Origin: Candidatus Altimarinota bacterium
GTDB taxonomy: Bacteria > Patescibacteriota > Gracilibacteria > UBA4473
DNA: 23,406 nt
Assembly: GCA_020630245.1 (NCBI GenBank)
Contig: JAHDBZ010000016.1
Span: 1-23,406, forward strand
Direction of reading: 5' to 3'
The stretch's first letter is position 1; the number at the start of each line of letters is the position of its first letter. Both the position numbers and the translations under genes were made by a program. Below the pieces are notes generated by a model, which worked only from the letters and a program-made list of their open reading frames with translations, had not been told where the DNA came from and did no database searches. This document shows positions 12,871 through 19,008 of the stretch, piece by piece.

Positions 12871-15750
12871 ATGAAATTCTTAAAACGCTCACTTCAACCG
12901 ACGCAGACGCCGGGCCGGTGGGTGTTTTTTGATCGTTCTCCAGAACATAACAGTCCTGATGTACTCTCTCGGGTTGCCAATCTCATGGACGGATCAGCGG
13001 ACCAAGCACCGCTTAATGCCAGCATTAGCGGCGCAATAAATCGAACTCGTGTAGGAGTGGAGGATCGCGTTACTTCAGCCGAAAACAATCGTATCGTTAC
13101 TGATCGCTTTGGAGATTACGCAATTGCCCGTCAGCGTGAGGCTAATGGTTTGCTTTATTCGAGTACTTACAATCTTTCCGCACCCACTGAAAGATGGTTT
13201 TTTCCTGACAAAGCCATGGTCGAAGGTTTAAATCCTTTCAAGTGGTGGGATGGAGTCATGACCTCTAAAGGGCCAATGTACAACGCGCTGCGCGAATCAA
13301 TGCGTCAGACCATTGATATCAATAAAGACTCCCAACTTCTCTATAATCAACTCAGTTACAACTTTCTGGACAACAGTCTGTCAGAGACGCTAGATGCCGT
13401 AAATGAAGGGAAGAGAGACAATGTGTCACTGTTTGCACTAGATGTTATCGAACGAGGTCTCGATAATTACCTGCCACAAGCCCGCGCTGATTTCGATGAA
13501 TTTGAAAGTGAAATGCGTCAGCGTAATGAAGCGGAAGAAACCTGGAAAAAGAAATTTACTCGTCGCGTATTCTTTTGGACTAATCGTGGACCACAAACCG
13601 TTCAGGCTCGCATTTTCCGTCGTCAGATGGAAAAAGGAGTCGCCCAGCTCAAGGCCAATATCCGTAGTGCTCGTGAAGTACAATCTCGTAAGGTGGAAAA
13701 TATCCAAGCCCGTATGCTCCGCGCCCAACAAATGTGGATCGAGCAAGGCGATACCGAGAAATCTACCGCCTTCTGGCGCATGACAACCGAAGTCTTACAA
13801 AACCCAGAAGAATTCCTTAGTAGCAATCAAGCTACGATTCAAGGGTTTAACTGGCGTAAAGAATTTGACGTAGGCCGTGGCAAAAGCGGTAAAATCAACC
13901 TACTCGACACTCTCAATAGCTTCTATCTCGATAATGCTCTTGATATGCCGGCTATCCAGGCCGTTCACAAGGCCAATGAACGTCATATCAATGATATCCG
14001 TGACCGACACGCCGAACAGGAAGAAGTCTACAAAGACGTCAGCTTCAACGGTCTACGAGATGAGGTGTATAAGATTGAAATCGAGCGTGCTCCGAAAACA
14101 GATATTCCAGCTGGAACACAAGGAACACTCATGGTTACCGATAAACTCATCGATGCCCTCCAGTCTCATCCGGTAAATATCAATGTAGAAACCGAGGTCT
14201 TCCAACGCAAAGTCGGAAGTATTAACCGGAGCCCAATGGAGCGTTTCGCACAAGTTGCCAAGTACATCCTGGCCAACAAAGAACTCCTAAATTCGAAAAA
14301 TCCAAGTAAGAGTATGAACGTGGAGGCTCTCGCCTATCTCAAAGGATACCTACGGGATAAAGAAGAAGACATTACAACCCGACTTGAATCACGATCTATC
14401 TCTGAAGGAGATACGCCTTTTGCGCGGGCTAAGCTTCTCAAACAAGCCGAAGGAATAGTCGACAGTGCTATGAATCTAGTGACTCAAACCATACCAAATC
14501 TAGCCGAACAATTAGTAAATCCGGCAAAAAAGGCAGAAGTGAATCAAATTTTACAGGATCTCCAATCTCTTCCTGCGAATATAGCGGCTCTAAAGCAAAT
14601 CCTAGGACTTACAAATGAAAAAGGCGAAACAAATCTAGAAACAAAGGACAAGAAAGCACTTATTAATCAGGTTACTCAGACTGAAAAAGAAACTTTCCTA
14701 GATATTATTATTAATCTTGACCCTCTCGCTCAGACTCTCAGCCAAAAGACTGATCAGATCAGAAAAGCGCGTGCTGAATATGCAAAGCTATTAGCTGTTC
14801 CTGACGAACCTTATATTAATGAAAAAGTGGAAACTGTGAAAGCCGGAGAAAAAACAGCGGCTGGAGTAGTAGAATCTACCGGCGGAGCACTTAACATCCA
14901 AGGAGAGGGGCGCATCGTTGGCGGCTTTGCTGGTGGAGGTGCTGGAGTCGACAGTAATGGCGGTGCCGAAGGTGACGGTGGAGGAGGCAGCGGGATGAGT
15001 CTAGAGACTAGTCTCACGACTTTCATGCGCTACATCCAGGATGTTTATAATGATATCAATGGCTGGAAGTCAATGATCCAAGAACGAGAAGGTTTTACGT
15101 TCCCAATGGTTGATAACCTGGAGGCTTTTGCTAAACCGATGCTGGATTCTTTGAAAATTAACATTAAACAACGACAAGAGGAGATTGGTGTCGATAAAGT
15201 TCTTACAGAAAACCCGCACCGTATGAGCCTCGAAGAAGGTATGCGACTCGAAATGGCTCTCGAAGCCAATGCCAGTATGCGGAACTTCAGTGAAAGGATC
15301 CTACAAAATTACCAATCACAACAGTGGCAACGTATGGCGAGTCTGCCAGTCGGGGCCGTCTTTAGCCCTGTGGAGTACTCTGAGACGACCAATCAGACTA
15401 AGACCAACACGCTCAATGCCGTCCTCAATCCGTCAGCGCCACTTACCAAGATGGAAATTATTCCAACTCCTAGAGATGAACCAAATGCCGCAGGTGTGAT
15501 CTACGCCGCTGCCGAAGACGCCGATGGAAACAAATGGTGGGCCAAGCTGGTATCACCACAACTCACCAGTGGTCAAGACGCATCGAACATTTTCCTCTAC
15601 AAACGTGAAGGCGATCTCGAACAATTCAACCCGCATCAACTCGCGGCTCCACGCAAGGGACTTGTACTTACAATGGGTATCGAAAATACGACGCTCAAAA
15701 ATAACGAATACTACGCTCCGCTCTGGAAAACTGAAGGCGAGACTAAGTAG
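12871..15750 (+). CDS. Very large helical protein with Gly-rich linker, unknown function
   Basis: 959 aa, not recognised. The N-terminus GRWVFFDRSPEHNS (15-28) carries the motif shared with neighbouring large proteins. A basic aromatic patch (KKFTRRVFFWTNRGP, about 225-240) leads into a helix with AREVQSRKVENIQARML, as in the 762-aa protein. The region to about 670 is charged helix. A Gly-rich linker (about 676-711) separates a further helical part (712-820), and the last about 135 residues are predicted beta-rich, starting LPVGAVFSPVEY (about 824). There is no classical signal peptide or clear TM helix. It ends convergently with the ATPase operon. Confidence 0.8.
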   Translation: MKFLKRSLQPTQTPGRWVFFDRSPEHNSPDVLSRVANLMDGSADQAPLNASISGAINRTRVGVEDRVTSAENNRIVTDRFGDYAIARQREANGLLYSSTYNLSAPTERWFFPDKAMVEGLNPFKWWDGVMTSKGPMYNALRESMRQTIDINKDSQLLYNQLSYNFLDNSLSETLDAVNEGKRDNVSLFALDVIERGLDNYLPQARADFDEFESEMRQRNEAEETWKKKFTRRVFFWTNRGPQTVQARIFRRQMEKGVAQLKANIRSAREVQSRKVENIQARMLRAQQMWIEQGDTEKSTAFWRMTTEVLQNPEEFLSSNQATIQGFNWRKEFDVGRGKSGKINLLDTLNSFYLDNALDMPAIQAVHKANERHINDIRDRHAEQEEVYKDVSFNGLRDEVYKIEIERAPKTDIPAGTQGTLMVTDKLIDALQSHPVNINVETEVFQRKVGSINRSPMERFAQVAKYILANKELLNSKNPSKSMNVEALAYLKGYLRDKEEDITTRLESRSISEGDTPFARAKLLKQAEGIVDSAMNLVTQTIPNLAEQLVNPAKKAEVNQILQDLQSLPANIAALKQILGLTNEKGETNLETKDKKALINQVTQTEKETFLDIIINLDPLAQTLSQKTDQIRKARAEYAKLLAVPDEPYINEKVETVKAGEKTAAGVVESTGGALNIQGEGRIVGGFAGGGAGVDSNGGAEGDGGGGSGMSLETSLTTFMRYIQDVYNDINGWKSMIQEREGFTFPMVDNLEAFAKPMLDSLKINIKQRQEEIGVDKVLTENPHRMSLEEGMRLEMALEANASMRNFSERILQNYQSQQWQRMASLPVGAVFSPVEYSETTNQTKTNTLNAVLNPSAPLTKMEIIPTPRDEPNAAGVIYAAAEDADGNKWWAKLVSPQLTSGQDASNIFLYKREGDLEQFNPHQLAAPRKGLVLTMGIENTTLKNNEYYAPLWKTEGETK

Positions 15751-15751
15751 T

Positions 15752-15775
15752 CTACCCCAAAATATCACTTCCTAC
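15752..15775 (-). other. Second copy of the F-subunit C-terminal codons
   Basis: On the minus strand this 24-base stretch reads GTA GGA AGT GAT ATT TTG, then GGG TAG, encoding VGSDILG and a stop. The true end of the F gene (15808-15831) encodes the same seven residues and a stop with five base differences, all synonymous. The copy lies just beyond a hairpin, out of frame with F. It is probably a relic of an earlier gene end. Confidence 0.75.
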
Positions 15776-15776
15776 C

Positions 15777-15803
15777 CATCCTTCGCTAACGCTTCGGAGG
15801 GTG
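15777..15803. terminator. Hairpin between convergent 959-aa and F-subunit genes
   Basis: CATCCTTCG and CGGAGGGTG form a 9-bp stem (two G-T pairs) around CTAACGCTT. It could end transcription from both sides but lacks a T-run. The sequence CCTTCGCTAACGCTTCGGAGG looks like a dispersed palindromic element, and it separates the two copies of the F gene tail. Confidence 0.5.
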
Positions 15804-15807
15804 CAAC

Positions 15808-16158
15808 TTAACCGAGAATATCACTTCCGACCGCCCGTTCGACGATTTTTCGCAGTCGCTGACTGGCAAAATCACCATCTGACTCCCCTGGTGAAGGCAC
15901 TGGGATCACGGCTGGAAGGGCTTTTCGTGAGAACTTCTCGATGAGATCCTCTGGGAATTCTTTATAGTAGCTCTCTTCGACGAAGATCACGGCGTATTCT
16001 GGTGTTCGGTTGGTATCATCGTGTGCCGCACGGAAGAGTTGTTCGGAAGTATCACGAGCCTCTTCTAGGTCGTAAACCGCATGCGTTTCACACCCGAGTG
16101 CTTTGTAGAGCAGCACCGAGCTGGCATTTCCGACAACCGCGAGTTTATAATTTTGCAT
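15808..16158 (-). CDS. atpF: V/A-type ATPase subunit F
   Basis: 116 aa, normal for subunit F of the central rotor stalk, which binds subunit D and regulates the catalytic head. It has the expected Rossmann-like opening KLAVVGNASSVLLYKALGC, a second strand YAVIFVEESYY and the C-terminal helix LRKIVERAVG. It is the last gene of the operon, 38 bases after subunit C. In most V/A operons the A, B and D genes follow here; instead a convergent gene begins. The last seven residues and stop are repeated downstream beyond a hairpin. Confidence 0.88.
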   Translation of the reverse strand: MQNYKLAVVGNASSVLLYKALGCETHAVYDLEEARDTSEQLFRAAHDDTNRTPEYAVIFVEESYYKEFPEDLIEKFSRKALPAVIPVPSPGESDGDFASQRLRKIVERAVGSDILG

Positions 16159-16196
16159 GTTTTTCTACTTTACTACTCATCTTCTCAGCTACCCAA

Positions 16197-17210
16197 CTAC
16201 AAATGTTCTAATTGCTGGTAGATTTTCTCACTGCTAAGGCCATTCATCTTAGCGTACATGATGAGCTTGATGACTCTAGAGTTGTGCAGACGTCGTTCGA
16301 AGTAACTAATCGGAATTACCAGACTTGGTGAAGCGCCGAGATTTTCCCAACGAAGGTACTCAAGTAGGTACTCATCCGTGGCTTTTTCGATTTTGTAGAG
16401 AAGTCCCTCAGCATCACTCGCATCAAGTTCTTCGAGGTATTTAGCGTATTTAGTGCGTGAGAGGTACTGCAGGAGTCCGGCGGTATCTTTAATCTTTTGC
16501 GCGTCAAAGTACGCCACGTTTCCACCTTCGAGCCAAGACTCTTCTGGTGGCATTTCTTCGCGGATAACGAGGCCGCGCGTCAGGTTTTTGACATTAAGGC
16601 CATCGACCCAGTGTCGTACCAGTCGTTTGATGAACACATTATCCTGTTTAATACGGTTATTACGGAGATCCATGAAGAATTTCCCAAGAGCTTTGTCCAG
16701 GGCGTATTCTACGAATACAAAGTCACCTTTGTCACTCATGATCTTGTCGGCATTTTGAACGGTTGAATGGATCACAAACGGGATCCGTCGGTGAGCCGCA
16801 TTGCGAAATACTACGTCTTCGATCTCTCGTTGATCGATCATCCCCAGGCGAGAATAACCATTCCCATCCGTGAAATTAGTAAGCTCTGTCGCTCCTTCGA
16901 GGATTCGAGCCTTGAGCGCTCGTTTGAGATTGTTCACATCATACGGCAACCACAAAAACCACAATCCTTGGTCGTTATTGGTGCCTTTGAGGATCATTTC
17001 TTTGGTCTCAAAGAGTCCTTGGTCAAGGATTTGGTGGAAATCTTTCACCGTTGTCGATTCGTCGATGTACTCAGCGTAGTTGGATTCTACGAGTACTCCG
17101 AAGGCTTCATCGGCTGATTCGGCGCCAACCATACGATCAATCTGTGCCTGAGTCAGCAATTTAGACTCCTGGGCACGGATCTGACCGGTGATAAAAGAGT
17201 AATCCGTCAT
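16197..17210 (-). CDS. atpC: V/A-type ATPase subunit C (V-ATPase d homologue)
   Basis: 337 aa, the usual size. All-helical, with the family's opening SFITGQIRAQESKLLTQAQI and internal similarity between segments, including LWFLWLPYDVNNLKRALKAR near residue 90. It forms the funnel-shaped socket that joins the rotor shaft (D/F) to the membrane K ring. It starts 12 bases after the E gene stop and precedes F. No Shine-Dalgarno site is seen before the ATG. Confidence 0.9.
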   Translation of the reverse strand: MTDYSFITGQIRAQESKLLTQAQIDRMVGAESADEAFGVLVESNYAEYIDESTTVKDFHQILDQGLFETKEMILKGTNNDQGLWFLWLPYDVNNLKRALKARILEGATELTNFTDGNGYSRLGMIDQREIEDVVFRNAAHRRIPFVIHSTVQNADKIMSDKGDFVFVEYALDKALGKFFMDLRNNRIKQDNVFIKRLVRHWVDGLNVKNLTRGLVIREEMPPEESWLEGGNVAYFDAQKIKDTAGLLQYLSRTKYAKYLEELDASDAEGLLYKIEKATDEYLLEYLRWENLGASPSLVIPISYFERRLHNSRVIKLIMYAKMNGLSSEKIYQQLEHL

Positions 17211-17222
17211 ACTATATTAGTC

Positions 17223-17780
17223 TTATCCAACCAGCTTAAGTTGATTGGCAAAATACATCTCTAGTTCGTCTCGGTATACCGAGTAAACGAGATTGTGAAA
17301 AGTGTTGTCGATTTCAGCGCCCCCACTGTTGAGCAGGAATCCGCCAGCGATATTGCTATCACCCTTAACGTTAAAGCCTTTGACCAAAGAAGAAACAAGT
17401 CCTTCGTCTGCGGCAGCCACTACGATATCTCCACTCGAGACGTCTACGAGATCAAGAAGCTTCTTGTAAATCGTTTCTTTACTTGATTTATCCGCGCCAC
17501 ATAGTGCTTGGAAGAAAGCATCCATCGCCTTGTCGAGTACGGCTCGACGCGCTCCTAGCATGGCTTTTTTATTTTCCTGTCGAGCCATCGCCGCGATCTT
17601 GTGATCGACGTCGGCCAGGGCTTTCTCGGTTTTTTTATCGAGATCCACCAGGGCGGTTTTCTCTTTGTCAGCGTAAGTGGTATCGAGCGCTTTTTTCTGC
17701 GCTTCAAGTTCTTTTTCAAGGCCTTTGATCTGCTGATCAATTTCCGCCAAGATTTTCTGAGCGATATCGGCTAAAGCCAT
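17223..17780 (-). CDS. atpE: V/A-type ATPase subunit E
   Basis: 185 aa, normal for this peripheral-stalk subunit. The N-terminal 100 residues are a long charged helix (EIDQQIKGLEKELEAQKKAL, then Asp/Lys-rich) that pairs with subunit H/G. The C-terminal domain contains NIAGGFLLNSGGAEIDNTFH, a typical E-subunit signature, and ends in a short helix. It anchors the catalytic head against rotation. A TTTAAAACCCC box lies 6 bases before the ATG, like those before the K and H genes. Confidence 0.9.
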   Translation of the reverse strand: MALADIAQKILAEIDQQIKGLEKELEAQKKALDTTYADKEKTALVDLDKKTEKALADVDHKIAAMARQENKKAMLGARRAVLDKAMDAFFQALCGADKSSKETIYKKLLDLVDVSSGDIVVAAADEGLVSSLVKGFNVKGDSNIAGGFLLNSGGAEIDNTFHNLVYSVYRDELEMYFANQLKLVG

Positions 17781-17832
17781 TTTGTAGGGGTTTTAAATTA
17801 ACTTTTTAACAAGACACTAGAGCGCAAGAAAA

Positions 17833-17866
17833 CTAGTGTCTAGTAATCTCGCATTCTAGCGATCTA
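17833..17866. repeat. Interspersed repeat copy 2, inside the ATPase operon
   Basis: It lies in the 87-base gap between the K and E genes. Positions 17833-17858 match 4433-4458 at 24 of 26 bases, and it continues GCGATCTA in the same word style. A further CTAG copy sits just before it (17816-17819). Confidence 0.8.
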
Positions 17867-17867
17867 T

Positions 17868-18335
17868 TTAAATCTGTACCGCATTAGCGATAAGAAGGGC
17901 TACAAGAAGCCCGAAGATAGCGTATGTCTCAACGACTACCGCGAGAACGATCGCTTTACCAGTAAGGCTTTCGTCTCGAGCCATAGCTCCGATCCCAGAG
18001 GCAACTACACCTCCTTGGAACCATCCAGAGAAAAGACCAGCCAATCCCATAAGGATCCCAGCCCACATGAGTTGTTGACCAGCTTCTACAGAGATATCAG
18101 CAGCACCACCGAACATTCCTACTTTGAAGAGGATGAAGATAGCAATTAGAAGTCCGTATACCCCCTGAGAACCAGGAAGGGCTGAAAGGACAAGAATTTT
18201 ACCAAACAGATTTGGTTTTTCGGCAAGGACACCAGCACCTTTGGCTCCAGCTTTACCAATTCCGATAGATGAACCAGCACCACCAAAGACAGCGGCCATA
18301 GCGGCTCCAATTACGGCAAGAACAATTCCAGACAT
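17868..18335 (-). CDS. atpK: V/A-type ATPase subunit K (membrane rotor, four-helix proteolipid)
   Basis: 155 aa from the ATG at 18335 (MSGIVLAVIG); an upstream extension to 18395 adds an atypical basic tail and was not used. Two helical hairpins give four TM helices. LPGSQGVYG (53-61) and VVETYAIFGLL (134-144) are the ion-site helices, and FQGG supplies Gln107. Set against Enterococcus hirae NtpK (Leu61, Thr64, Gln65, Gln110, Glu139), the equivalents are Leu53, Ser56, Gln57, Gln107 and Glu136, a sodium-type site. One carboxylate per four helices fits an ATP-driven pump or sodium-coupled synthase. An AACCCC box lies 9 bases upstream of the ATG. Confidence 0.93.
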   Translation of the reverse strand: MSGIVLAVIGAAMAAVFGGAGSSIGIGKAGAKGAGVLAEKPNLFGKILVLSALPGSQGVYGLLIAIFILFKVGMFGGAADISVEAGQQLMWAGILMGLAGLFSGWFQGGVVASGIGAMARDESLTGKAIVLAVVVETYAIFGLLVALLIANAVQI

Positions 18336-18481
18336 GATATTTAAGGGGTTAAATTTAAATCTCACGGATTTTGTAGAAATAGGCCCCAATGTCAATACTA
18401 AAAAGTGACTTTTTATAGAGTAAGCCGTGAGTGGTGAGCAGCGAGCAGCAAAGGATTAAGGATGAATTTATTCTCTTTGAT
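18336..18481. other. Gap between K and GNAT genes
   Basis: 146 bases without a gene. It includes quasi-periodic text made of GTGAG/GAGCAGC words (about 18427-18450: GTGAGTGGTGAGCAGCGAGC) and the upstream flank of K with TTTAAATTTAACCCC. No clear terminator was found. Confidence 0.5.
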
Positions 18482-18973
18482 TTATAAATCTCGGTAGTAC
18501 CCTAAAACTGATGAATCATTTGGATGTACACCATCTTGATGATACCCCAGAGATGTAAACAATTTTTGACTAGGCATATTATCTTCTCGAATCCAAGCAG
18601 CAAAGAAGGCTACTTGGTCTTTAAAATTCTGCTCAAAGGCATTTACCAAGACTCCTCCAATTCCTCTTTTAGTTTGTGTTACTGCCACAATATCTATCAA
18701 ACCTACTATATCACTGCTTCCTGGATTTTCCATCACCTGACCTATAAGCGCTCCATTAATAGCCCCTTGCTCTTGACTAAAATAATAGGCTGTCATTGGC
18801 AGCTCCGTTTGATTTAAAACTGTTTTAATAGTGGGAATATAACACTTCGGATCATGAAAATCTTGCAGATGTTGATCCGTATAGTAAGTAGAAAGTGCTT
18901 CACGTGCTGGGCCCAACAAAAATTTTGAAACAGGACCTAGGTGATCTGTATCCGTTAATCTAAGAATCTCCAT
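18482..18973 (-). CDS. GNAT-family N-acetyltransferase
   Basis: 163 aa from the ATG at 18973; a GTG at 18994 would abut the I-subunit stop. The acetyl-CoA loop is TQTKRGIGGVLVNAF (about 104-118; R-G-I-G-G matches Q/R-x-x-G-x-G/A), followed by the motif-B helix MPSQKLFTSLGY (about 136-147). The substrate is unknown. It sits between the I and K genes of the ATPase operon in the same direction, where no such gene is expected, and is visibly more AT-rich than its neighbours, so it is probably an insertion. The 22-base gap to the I gene consists of a repeat of the GCGAGAATG type. Confidence 0.85.
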   Translation of the reverse strand: MEILRLTDTDHLGPVSKFLLGPAREALSTYYTDQHLQDFHDPKCYIPTIKTVLNQTELPMTAYYFSQEQGAINGALIGQVMENPGSSDIVGLIDIVAVTQTKRGIGGVLVNAFEQNFKDQVAFFAAWIREDNMPSQKLFTSLGYHQDGVHPNDSSVLGYYRDL

Positions 18974-18980
18974 TTCAAGC

Positions 18981-19008
18981 TCGCATTCTCGCACTCTAGC
19001 TATCTAGA
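18981..19008. repeat. Interspersed word repeat between I and GNAT genes
   Basis: It reads TCGCATTCTCGCACTCTAGC followed by TATCTAGA. It shares TCGCATTCT and CTAGC words with 4569-4600 and 17846-17866. It spans the end of the I gene (including its TAG stop at 18996-18998) and the region just upstream of the GNAT ATG. Confidence 0.65.

Noticed and set aside
2778..15750. Prophage or tail-like gene cluster
   Set aside because: Large helical proteins could suggest phage tape-measure or tail proteins, but no terminase, portal, capsid, integrase or lysis gene is seen, and each gene has its own promoter.
18336..18395. Upstream start for the K subunit at 18395
   Set aside because: The extension adds a basic, non-membrane tail. 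K subunits start directly with the first TM helix, as from the ATG at 18335.
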